64,000 nt of DNA from an uncultured Bacteroidaceae bacterium. GTDB taxonomy: Bacteria > Bacteroidota > Bacteroidia > Bacteroidales > Bacteroidaceae. Numbering within the stretch: the first letter of the stretch is position 1; the number at the start of each line of letters is the position of its first letter. Made by a program: the position numbers and the translations under genes. Where the stretch lies: positions 90,625 through 154,624 of the forward strand of contig CAJOJA010000008.1 in the NCBI GenBank assembly GCA_905234735.1, read 5' to 3'. The notes below the pieces were generated by a model. That model ran no database searches, was not told the DNA's origin, and saw only the letters and a list, made by a program, of their open reading frames with translations. Shown piece after piece: positions 36,357 through 44,018 of the stretch.

Positions 36357-37274
36357 TTAGTTAAGTTTAAACTTCGTGATACCTTGCTCCAGGAAACCGA
36401 CAATCTGGTTGGCGGCAGCAATGCCGGCATTGACGTTAGCCTCTGCCGTCTGTGCACCCATCTTCTTCGGTGTGGCGAAGTAGCGTCCGGCAGCCTTCTC
36501 GACAAACTCAGCATCGAGGTCGGGCTTGATGTCGGTCAGGTACTTCAGGTCAGCACGCTCCTGCATGAGTTTCAACAGACCCGGCTCATCGATGACTTCC
36601 TTGCGGGCGGTGTTCACAAGGATACCACCTTTCTTCAGTTTACCCACCAAGTCGTAGTTGATGCTCTGGCGGGTCTCAGCTGTTGCAGGGATATGCAGAC
36701 TGACGATGTCGCACTGCTCGAAGAGCTGCTCCTGACAATCTGCAGCCTCGACCCCAGCCTGCTCGATTACATCCTTCGGGCAGAATGCGTCGTAGGCCAT
36801 CACCTTCATGCCAAATCCCTTGGCGATGCGTGCCACGTTGCGACCTACGTTACCGAAGGCCAGGATACCCAATTTCTTGCCCAGCAATTCTGTGCCGCTG
36901 GTACCATTAAAGAAGTTGCGTACTCCATAGACAAGCATTCCGAATACGAGTTCGGCCACAGAGTTGGCGTTCTGTCCAGGAGTGTTCATGGCCACTACAT
37001 TGTGAGCGGTGCATGCTTCCAGATCGAGGTTGTCGAAACCAGCGCCAGCGCGAACCACAATCTCAAGCTGTTTGGCAGCGGCAACCACCTCGGCATCAAC
37101 CTTGTCCGAGCGAACAATCAGTGCGTCGGCATCCTTCACTGCATCCAGGAATTGTGCCTTCTCAGTATATTTCTCCAACAGGGCAAGTTCGTAGCCGGCC
37201 TTGTCCGTCACCTCACGAATGCCATCGACAGCAACCTTGCTGAATGGCTTTTCTGTAGCAATCAGTACTTTCAT
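36357..37274 (-). CDS. serA: D-3-phosphoglycerate dehydrogenase (short form)
   Basis: A 305-residue NAD-dependent 2-hydroxyacid dehydrogenase: FGNVGRNVARIAKGFGMKVMAYD is the nucleotide fold, with VVRAGAGFDNLDLEACTAHNVVAMNTPG and HIPATAETRQSINYDLV. It lacks the C-terminal ACT/ASB domains, so it is the short, probably serine-insensitive type. First step of serine synthesis. It lies 11 bases after serC, which catalyses the next step. Confidence 0.92.
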   Translation of the reverse strand: MKVLIATEKPFSKVAVDGIREVTDKAGYELALLEKYTEKAQFLDAVKDADALIVRSDKVDAEVVAAAKQLEIVVRAGAGFDNLDLEACTAHNVVAMNTPGQNANSVAELVFGMLVYGVRNFFNGTSGTELLGKKLGILAFGNVGRNVARIAKGFGMKVMAYDAFCPKDVIEQAGVEAADCQEQLFEQCDIVSLHIPATAETRQSINYDLVGKLKKGGILVNTARKEVIDEPGLLKLMQERADLKYLTDIKPDLDAEFVEKAAGRYFATPKKMGAQTAEANVNAGIAAANQIVGFLEQGITKFKLN

Positions 37275-37285
37275 TCCTTATTATA

Positions 37286-38353
37286 TTAATGCAACTTCTC
37301 AAATTCCTGCATACAGGCAACCAAGGCATTCACGCCTTCCATATCCATAGCGTTGTAGCAGCTGGCACGGAAACCGCCAACGGAACGATGTCCCTTGATA
37401 CCCACCATGCCGCGCTCTGTAGCGAACTGCATGAAGTCGGCCTCTAGTTCCTTGTACTCGTCGTTCATTACGAAGCAGAGGTTCATCACCGAACGGTCTT
37501 CCACGGCCACTGTGCCGCGGAACAGCTTGTTGCGGTCAATCTCACCGTAAACCACCTTTGCTCGCTCCAGTGCGCGGCGTTCCATCTCCTTCACACCGCC
37601 GCACTTCTTGATCCACTTCAGGGTCTGCAGGGCGCAATAGATAGGCACCGTGGGAGGTGTGTTGAACATAGAACCACCCTTGATGTGGGTGCGATAGTCG
37701 AGCATGGTGGGAATCTGACGGCTCACCTTGCCCAGACAGTCGTCCTTTACAATGACGAAGGTAACACCTGCCATCGAGAGGTTCTTCTGAGCACCACCGT
37801 AGATAAGATTGTACTTCGACACATCGATGGGGCGCGAAAAGATGTCCGACGACATGTCAGCAACCATAGGTACGGGGCTGTCCAGTTCCTTGCGAATCTC
37901 GGTACCGTAGATGGTATTGTTCGTAGTGATGTGGAAATAGTCAGCATCCGTGGGGATGACGAAATCCTTGGGAATGTACGAGTAGATGCTTTCGGCAGAG
38001 CTGGCGACCTCGACAGTTTCGCCAAACAGCTTGGCCTCGGCCAGCGCTTTCTTGGCCCATACACCCGTGTTCAGGTAGGCGGCCTTATGCTCCAACAGGT
38101 TATAGGGAACCATGCAGAACTGCAGGCTTGCACCGCCTCCGAGGAAGAGCACGCTGTAGCCCTCGGGGATGTCCAGAAGCTCCTTGAACAGGGCTACCGT
38201 CTCGTCCACAACGGGTTGGAAATTCTTAGCACGGTGGCTCATTTCCATCAAACTGAGTCCGCTACCTTCAAAGTCGAGACAGGCAGCAGCTGTGGCCTCC
38301 ATTACCTCTTTGGGCAACTTCGAGGGGCCTGCATTGAAATTGTACTTCTTCAT
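37286..38353 (-). CDS. serC: Phosphoserine aminotransferase
   Basis: A 355-residue class V PLP aminotransferase: [14 protein letters not shown] at the N-terminus, [31 protein letters not shown], the PLP lysine in [16 protein letters not shown] (about 190) and [16 protein letters not shown] at the end. It forms 3-phosphoserine from phosphohydroxypyruvate and glutamate. First gene of a leftward run with 11-30 base gaps: serC, serA, DUF1015, yigZ, rlu, DUF4923 lipoprotein. Confidence 0.96.
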   Translation of the reverse strand: MKKYNFNAGPSKLPKEVMEATAAACLDFEGSGLSLMEMSHRAKNFQPVVDETVALFKELLDIPEGYSVLFLGGGASLQFCMVPYNLLEHKAAYLNTGVWAKKALAEAKLFGETVEVASSAESIYSYIPKDFVIPTDADYFHITTNNTIYGTEIRKELDSPVPMVADMSSDIFSRPIDVSKYNLIYGGAQKNLSMAGVTFVIVKDDCLGKVSRQIPTMLDYRTHIKGGSMFNTPPTVPIYCALQTLKWIKKCGGVKEMERRALERAKVVYGEIDRNKLFRGTVAVEDRSVMNLCFVMNDEYKELEADFMQFATERGMVGIKGHRSVGGFRASCYNAMDMEGVNALVACMQEFEKLH

Positions 38354-38397
38354 AGTCGTAGAATGTTTATGTATGCTTGGTTTATAGTTTTACCCCA

Positions 38398-38405
38398 CAA
38401 ATGTA
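38398..38405 (-). promoter_or_regulatory. serC promoter -7 element (TACATTTG, minus strand)
   Basis: TACATTTGTGG on the minus strand, 44 bases ahead of the serC ATG, between it and the helicase stop. Confidence 0.6.
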
Positions 38406-38486
38406 CAAAAAAACTTTAATTGCTCCAAACGAAACAAGCAAGAAATGCAAGCGTAGCGATTACATCTTTATTTTTACGTGCGCGCG

Positions 38487-39797
38487 TCAAGCTTTTACGC
38501 GTTCTATTATGGTTTTCATGCCCTTGATCTTCTGTCCGCGCAGGCGTTTCAGCATGTCATTCACATAGCTTCGGGATATGGCCACATAGCTGTAGTGGTC
38601 GCGCACGTCAATGCGTCCCACATTCTCCTTGTCCAGACCGCCCACCTTCATCAGGAATCCGGCAATGTCACCTCGCGAGAGTTTGTCTCGCTTGCCCTTA
38701 CCGATGTAGAGGCAATCCCACACTGGGGGCTGGGGGTTCCGACTTTGTGACAGAGCGTCGTATGGCGTCAGCTGTCGAGCATAGTCGGGCAACTGCTCTT
38801 CTGGCCCCAGAATAGTGAACGCCCTACCCTCTTGGTCCCAGCGAGCCGTTCGTCCGTTGCGGTGGATGTAAGCCTCCTTATTCAGCGGCAGATGATAGTG
38901 TACGACGTTGTCCAGTTCGGGTATGTCCAATCCGCGACTGGCTAAGTCCGTGCTTACAAGAATGTTGGCCGAGCCGCCAACGAAGCGATACAGGGCGCGC
39001 TCGCGCTCGCGCTGTTCCAGTCCTCCGTGAAGCACAGAAACGTAGAACCCCTCCTCGTGCAGGAACTTCCCTACGCGCTCAGCACTATCGCGGAAACCCA
39101 CGAAGACAAGCGACGTCTCTGTCCCTCGAGAGAGGAGCAGATTGCGCAGGGTCTCCAACTTGTCCTTTTGAGGCGAATGGATAACATATTCCACTATACG
39201 TTCGCCTTGCGGAGCATCTTCGTCCAGATAGTCAAGACGCTTGTACTCAGGCAGGAAACGCGTTATCTCGGGGTTGTCGGTGGCCGATAGTAGCACGCGC
39301 CGCCGTATGTTGAGTAGATACTGGAGGACCTGTTTCATCTCTTCACGAAAGCCCAGTTCCAGACATTTGTCAAACTCGTCGATGACGAGCGTACGGATGG
39401 TCTTAGTGTCAATATTACCCTTTCGCAGATGGTCTAGTAATCTTCCGGGGGTGCCAATAATAAGGTGTGGTTGCGTTCCACGTATGGAACGATGCTCTTC
39501 CATAGTAGGACGTCCGCCGTAGACAGCCAGGGCACGACAGTCGCTACCCAGTTGCTTTACCACCTGTTGTATCTGCATGGCCAGTTCGCGGCTGGGGACG
39601 ATGATGAGCGCCTGCGGCTCGTTGCCCTCGTTCTTCATCTCCTCAAGTAGGGGGAGCAGGAAGGCCAGTGTCTTGCCACTTCCCGTGGGACTCAGCAGAA
39701 CCATGTTGTCCGACTTTCGATATACCTGCATGAACTCCTGTTGCATAGCGTTCAGGACGTCGATGCCGATGTGCTGTAAGTTGTACCTCATACCCAT
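38487..39797 (-). CDS. DEAD-box RNA helicase, DbpA-like
   Basis: A 436-residue SF2 helicase: SPTGSGKT (Walker A), PSRELAMQI, GTPGRLLDHL, motif II as VIDEFDKCLELGF, motif III SAT, and C-terminal HRNGRTARW. Motif II reads DEFD in place of DEAD. The C-terminal segment (LYIGKGKRDKLSRGDIAGFLMKVGG to YVNDMLKRLRGQKIKG) is a DbpA-type RNA-binding domain that in E. coli DbpA anchors to 23S rRNA, so large-subunit assembly is the likely role. It follows spt by 57 bases on the same strand. Two in-frame ATGs (39797, 39791) are possible. Confidence 0.9.
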   Translation of the reverse strand: MGMRYNLQHIGIDVLNAMQQEFMQVYRKSDNMVLLSPTGSGKTLAFLLPLLEEMKNEGNEPQALIIVPSRELAMQIQQVVKQLGSDCRALAVYGGRPTMEEHRSIRGTQPHLIIGTPGRLLDHLRKGNIDTKTIRTLVIDEFDKCLELGFREEMKQVLQYLLNIRRRVLLSATDNPEITRFLPEYKRLDYLDEDAPQGERIVEYVIHSPQKDKLETLRNLLLSRGTETSLVFVGFRDSAERVGKFLHEEGFYVSVLHGGLEQRERERALYRFVGGSANILVSTDLASRGLDIPELDNVVHYHLPLNKEAYIHRNGRTARWDQEGRAFTILGPEEQLPDYARQLTPYDALSQSRNPQPPVWDCLYIGKGKRDKLSRGDIAGFLMKVGGLDKENVGRIDVRDHYSYVAISRSYVNDMLKRLRGQKIKGMKTIIERVKA

Positions 39798-39808
39798 TTT
39801 ATATAGTA

Positions 39809-39839
39809 AGGGGGGCTCCCCGATATGTGAAGTCCCCCT
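39809..39839 (-). other. GC-rich hairpin in the spt-helicase gap
   Basis: On the minus-strand message AGGGGG(A) pairs with CCCCCCT across a 17-base loop, directly before the helicase start. It may stabilise or attenuate the intercistronic RNA; there is no T-run. Confidence 0.4.
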
Positions 39840-39854
39840 GTTCCTATTCCTTGT

Positions 39855-41042
39855 TTACAGGATTTCCAATTTCTTGAACACCTTCTTCAGTTTCTCCACC
39901 GATTCATCCACTTGGGCGTGCGTGTGGTTGGCCATCAGGGCATAGCGTACGAGCGTATCCTGTGGTGCACATGCCGGCGGAATGACGGGGTTGATGAAGA
40001 CACCCTCTTCGAAAGCCATCGCTACAGCCTCGAAGGTTTTCTGCGTATCGCGCACATAAAGCGGAATGATGGGACTTTCCGTGTCGCCAATCTCGAAGCC
40101 CTCCTCGCGGAATCGGGCCAAGGCGTAGTTGGTCACGTCCCACAGCGACTCCAACCGTTCGGGCTCCTGCTGGATGATGTGGAGTGCCTCGCGTGCAGCC
40201 GCAGTCGCAGCGGGTGTGCACGAAGCCGAGAAGATATAGGTGCGCACCGAATGGCGCAACCAGTTGATGACGCAGGAGTCGGCAGCAATGAAACCACCAA
40301 TCGAAGCCAGCGACTTAGAGAAGGTTCCCATGATGAGGTCAACGTCCTTAGTCAATCCGAAGTGGTCGCAGACACCACGTCCCTGACGACCGAAGACACC
40401 GATGCCGTGAGCCTCGTCCACCATAATGGCCGTGCCGGGATACTTCTTCTTCAGCTCCACGATTTCGGGCAGTTTGCAGAGGTCACCTTCCATCGAGAAT
40501 ACACCATCCACGACAATCAGTTTGATGGCATCCGGCTCGCAACGCTGAAGATGCTTCTCCAGGTCGGCCATGTCGTTGTGCTTGTACTTCAGCTGTGTAG
40601 CGAACGACAATCTGCGTCCGTCGACGATGGAGGCATGGTCGCGGTCGTCACAGATGACGTAGTCGTTTTTGCCCACCAGCTGACTGATGACACCCGAGTT
40701 GACAGTGAATCCCGTAGCAAAGCAGAGTGCTTCCTCCTTGCCCACGTATTCGGCTAATTCCTTTTCCAACTGTACGTGAATGTCCAGCGTACCGTTCAGA
40801 AAACGGCTTCCGGCACAACCGCTACCATACTTCTGCATGGCCGCGCAACCGGCATCGATGATGCGTTGGTCACCCGTAAGCCCCGTGTAGGCATTGGATC
40901 CGAACATGAGAACGCGCTTACCACCCATCATAACCTCGGTGCCTTGCTTGCCCTCTATCTCACGAAAATAGGGATATATACCCTTTGCCATAAATTCCTG
41001 TGGCAGAGTATAATGTGATAGTTTTTCTTGTAATAAGCCCAT
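39855..41042 (-). CDS. spt: Serine palmitoyltransferase (sphingolipid synthesis)
   Basis: A 395-residue alpha-oxoamine synthase. MAKGIYPYFREIEGKQGTEVMMGGKRVLMFGSNAYTGLTGD and GSGCAGSRFLNGTLDIHVQLE closely resemble the serine palmitoyltransferases of Bacteroides and Porphyromonas. The PLP lysine is in GTFSKSLASIGG (Lys243); VDEAHGIGVFG is conserved. It condenses serine with an acyl-CoA to 3-ketosphinganine, the committed step of sphingolipid synthesis. Related AONS enzymes (KBL, BioF) are alternatives, but the N-terminal block favours SPT. The divergent neighbour is a diacylglycerol-kinase-fold lipid kinase. Confidence 0.9.
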   Translation of the reverse strand: MGLLQEKLSHYTLPQEFMAKGIYPYFREIEGKQGTEVMMGGKRVLMFGSNAYTGLTGDQRIIDAGCAAMQKYGSGCAGSRFLNGTLDIHVQLEKELAEYVGKEEALCFATGFTVNSGVISQLVGKNDYVICDDRDHASIVDGRRLSFATQLKYKHNDMADLEKHLQRCEPDAIKLIVVDGVFSMEGDLCKLPEIVELKKKYPGTAIMVDEAHGIGVFGRQGRGVCDHFGLTKDVDLIMGTFSKSLASIGGFIAADSCVINWLRHSVRTYIFSASCTPAATAAAREALHIIQQEPERLESLWDVTNYALARFREEGFEIGDTESPIIPLYVRDTQKTFEAVAMAFEEGVFINPVIPPACAPQDTLVRYALMANHTHAQVDESVEKLKKVFKKLEIL

Positions 41043-41074
41043 ATCTGGCTAAGTTTTCTTAATATTTCAGGGTG

Positions 41075-41082
41075 CAAAGATA
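41075..41082 (-). promoter_or_regulatory. spt promoter -7 element (TATCTTTG, minus strand)
   Basis: TATCTTTGCACC on the minus strand, 32 bases before the spt ATG. Confidence 0.65.
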
Positions 41083-41177
41083 AGAAAAATAATCGTAATG
41101 GGAAAGTGATTGGGTAAAAAATGCATCATTGGGAAAGAAATTCTTAAAATATAAAATGGTAAATCACAAATTATATC

Positions 41178-41185
41178 TATCTTTG
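41178..41185 (+). promoter_or_regulatory. Lipid-kinase promoter -7 element (TATCTTTG), nearly leaderless
   Basis: TATCTTTGTCC ends only 8 bases before the ATG at 41194. With a start site 4-7 bases after the element, the mRNA would have 0-5 leader bases. Confidence 0.6.
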
Positions 41186-41193
41186 TCCTTAGT

Positions 41194-42225
41194 ATGAGAA
41201 AGCAAGTACGTTTTATCATCAATCCTATTTCAGGCACTCGTGGCAAAGAAGCCATCGCTCACCTGATACCCGAATACCTCGACAGCGAGCGATTTGAGTA
41301 TGACATGGTGTATACGGAACGTTCGGGTCATGCGGCTCAACTGGCCAAGGAGGCTGCCAAAGAGGGTGTCGACATCGCTGTAGCTGTGGGTGGTGACGGA
41401 ACAGTCAACGAGGTAGCGCGTTCGCTTGTGCATACGGATACGGCTTTGGCCGTTATTCCCTGCGGAAGCGGCAATGGGCTGGCGCGCCATCTCTTCATTC
41501 CTATTAATCCCATCGGTGCCCTGAAGATATTGGCTGAGTGCAGCATTGAGACGCTCGACTACGGTCTTATCAACAAGCAACCCTTCTTCTGCACCTGTGG
41601 CATCGGGTTCGATGCCTTCATCAGCCAGAAGTTTGCCGAAGCCGGCAAACGCGGCTTGATGACCTATGTCGACAACACCCTGAAGGGCGGACTCACGTAT
41701 AAGCCCGAGACCTACCATATAAGCATCGACGGCGAGGAACAGACTTACGAAGCCTTCCTCATCGCCTGTGCCAATGCCAGTCAATACGGCAATAATGTCT
41801 TCATCGCCCCAGCCGCCTCGATGAACGACGGGCTGATGGACGTTACCATTTTGGAACCCTTCAATCTGCTGGAGGCTCCGCAGGTGGTCGTGCAACTGCT
41901 GAACAAGACTATAGACAAGAACAGCCATACTCGCACCTTCCGATGCAAGCGTGTCCACATCCACCGCGAGCGACCCGGTGTGGTGCACTTCGATGGTGAA
42001 CCCATGGAGTGCGGAACGGACATCGACGTAGAACTCATCAACCGAGGCGTTCATGTTGTCGTGAACCCCGAGGAGCAGCAACTCACTTTCCCACTCTTCA
42101 GTGCCCTCACCGACATCCATGACAAGATGGTACAGGAGATGGTGACCCTACGCGACGATTTCCTACAACAGAGCGAACGCATCAAGCGCATCAACTCTGA
42201 GCTGCTAAATAAATTAAAGATATAG
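41194..42225 (+). CDS. Diacylglycerol-kinase-fold lipid kinase
   Basis: A 343-residue protein with the DAGK catalytic fold: FIINPISGTRGKEAI, VAVGGDGTVNEVARSL (66-75), IPCGSGNGLARHL and the beta-rich second domain (HFDGEPMECGTDIDVELI). Family members phosphorylate diacylglycerol, sphingosine or ceramide. Divergent placement next to spt suggests a sphingoid or ceramide substrate, but this is inference. udk follows 42 bases later. The N-terminus is conserved, so the start at 41194 is secure. Confidence 0.88.
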   Translation: MRKQVRFIINPISGTRGKEAIAHLIPEYLDSERFEYDMVYTERSGHAAQLAKEAAKEGVDIAVAVGGDGTVNEVARSLVHTDTALAVIPCGSGNGLARHLFIPINPIGALKILAECSIETLDYGLINKQPFFCTCGIGFDAFISQKFAEAGKRGLMTYVDNTLKGGLTYKPETYHISIDGEEQTYEAFLIACANASQYGNNVFIAPAASMNDGLMDVTILEPFNLLEAPQVVVQLLNKTIDKNSHTRTFRCKRVHIHRERPGVVHFDGEPMECGTDIDVELINRGVHVVVNPEEQQLTFPLFSALTDIHDKMVQEMVTLRDDFLQQSERIKRINSELLNKLKI

Positions 42226-42267
42226 AAAAACTTACAACTTTAAACTATAAACTTTAAATTCAACACC

Positions 42268-42891
42268 ATGTATATCATCGGTATAGCAGGCGGAACTGGA
42301 AGTGGAAAAACTACCGTAGTCAGGAAAATCATGGAAGCATTGCCTGACGACAAGATTTCCCTCATACCGCAAGACTCGTACTATAATGACACTACACACC
42401 TGACTATGGAAGAACGGCGTCGTATCAATTTCGACCATCCTGACGCCTTCGACTGGGAACTGCTGACTCGCCAAATCGAAGAACTACGCAGCGGAAAGGC
42501 CATCGAACAGCCCACCTATTCCTACATCGAGAGCAACCGACAGGCGGAAACCGTACATGTGGAGCCCTGTGAAGTTATCATACTGGAGGGCATTATGGCT
42601 CTGTGGAAGAAGGAAATCCGCGACATGATGGACTTGAAAATCTTCGTAGATGCTGACCCCGACGAGCGCCTCATACGTGTCATACAGCGCGATACCGTGG
42701 AACGTGGACGTACCACACAGATGGTTATCGACCGCTACCTGGACGTGTTGAAGCCGATGCACGAGGAGTTCATCGAACCCACCAAACGCTATGCTGACCT
42801 CATCATCCCCCAGGGTGGCAACAACACACGGGCCATCGACATCATGCGTACTTACATTATCCATCGCCTACGCCCAAGCCAGTCCTTATAA
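42268..42891 (+). CDS. udk: Uridine kinase
   Basis: A 207-residue P-loop kinase: GIAGGTGSGKTTVVRKI (Walker A), IPQDSYYND, NFDHPDAFDW, ILEGIMALW and VDADPDERLIRVIQRDTVERGR. It phosphorylates uridine and cytidine for salvage. Its C-terminus (HRLRPSQSL) ends at TAA 42889-42891, overlapped by the region that encodes the next gene's lipoprotein signal. Confidence 0.95.
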   Translation: MYIIGIAGGTGSGKTTVVRKIMEALPDDKISLIPQDSYYNDTTHLTMEERRRINFDHPDAFDWELLTRQIEELRSGKAIEQPTYSYIESNRQAETVHVEPCEVIILEGIMALWKKEIRDMMDLKIFVDADPDERLIRVIQRDTVERGRTTQMVIDRYLDVLKPMHEEFIEPTKRYADLIIPQGGNNTRAIDIMRTYIIHRLRPSQSL

Positions 42892-44018
42892 TCCTGTTCG
42901 TCCTGCTCCTGTCAGCGTGCCAAGAACGTCAGGAAAGGAAACTCTCATCGGTATTTTCCACTGAGGAAGTTGCCGATACCAGCAGTGTGGGTTACGACCT
43001 ATCCGATATTCAAGAGTCAGGCGAACTAATCTGTATAACCATTTCTGGCCCTGAAACTTATTTTGAGTTCCGTGGTCGTGGATTCGGCTTACAGAATGAC
43101 CTAGCGGAAGCATACGCTCAGCACATCGGAGCTAAGATGCGCATGGAAGTGGCACACGACACGGCCGAGGCAGTTCGTCGACTGCTCGCCCACGAGGTCG
43201 ACCTTGCCGTACTGGACATGCCCACGACTGCAGGCACACTACGCTGCAGCAACCATTGGCTCGTAGCCGAGAGTGGGAACAACTTACAAGAATCCATCGA
43301 CCAGTGGTACTCGCCCCAACTGCTTGAGCAGCTCCGGCAACGGACATCAGCGAAACGCGAAGTTCGCCGTAGTCCCCGTCCTGTCATACTGAACAGCCAG
43401 ACCGGACAAATCAGCCAGTACGATGCTCTCTTTCAGCACCACGCCTCCACTATCGGATGGGATTGGCGGCTCCTGGCTGCCCAATGCTATCAGGAGTCGG
43501 CCTTCGACCCGCAAGCTGTCTCGTGGGCTGGCGCGCAAGGGCTGATGCAGATCATGCCCGGAACGGCCGCCCATCTGTCGGTCGAGGGAGATATATTTGA
43601 CCCAGCCACGAATATCAACGCTGCCGTTCGCTACATCAACGAACTCAACAAGACCTTCGCCGACATCCCCGGCCAGAGTGCCCGCATACCTTATATCCTG
43701 GCTGCCTATAATGGTGGAGCCAATCATGTTCGCGACGCTATGGCCTTGACGCGCAAGCATGGTGCCAACGACAAGATATGGCGCGATGTGGAGCCCTACA
43801 TCCTCAAGCTTTCCGACCCCCAGTACTATCGCGACCCTGTGGTCACTTCTGGTTACTTGCGTGGCCAGGAGACCCACGAATATGTCAACAGCATCATGGA
43901 CCGCTGGGCGCAGTATCGCGGACAAGCCAGGAACTTCAGCAAAGCATCGACACCTGCACCAGCAAAGAATCCCAGGGAGAAGACCGAAATCCGACGTCCC
44001 GACATTGCCTATGACTGA
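42888..44018 (+). CDS. MltF-like lipoprotein lytic transglycosylase with no canonical start codon
   Basis: The frame carries an SBP_bac_3-like segment (about 40-120) and a C-terminal SLT domain: AAQCYQESAFDPQAVSWAGAQGLMQIMPGTAAHL, with catalytic Glu near 203, then AAYNGGANHVRDAM. This is the MltF architecture, cleaving peptidoglycan to 1,6-anhydro products. The track starts at GTG 42987, which is past the lipobox: the frame upstream reads IILFVLLLSACQERQERK, a clear lipoprotein signal. Between the last in-frame stop (42795) and 42987 there is no ATG, GTG or TTG. ATA at 42888, overlapping the udk stop (aTAA), or ATC 42891 / CTG 42894 are the candidates. I annotate from ATA 42888. The 3' end overlaps the helicase start by 8 bases. 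Confidence 0.8.
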   Translation: MILFVLLLSACQERQERKLSSVFSTEEVADTSSVGYDLSDIQESGELICITISGPETYFEFRGRGFGLQNDLAEAYAQHIGAKMRMEVAHDTAEAVRRLLAHEVDLAVLDMPTTAGTLRCSNHWLVAESGNNLQESIDQWYSPQLLEQLRQRTSAKREVRRSPRPVILNSQTGQISQYDALFQHHASTIGWDWRLLAAQCYQESAFDPQAVSWAGAQGLMQIMPGTAAHLSVEGDIFDPATNINAAVRYINELNKTFADIPGQSARIPYILAAYNGGANHVRDAMALTRKHGANDKIWRDVEPYILKLSDPQYYRDPVVTSGYLRGQETHEYVNSIMDRWAQYRGQARNFSKASTPAPAKNPREKTEIRRPDIAYD

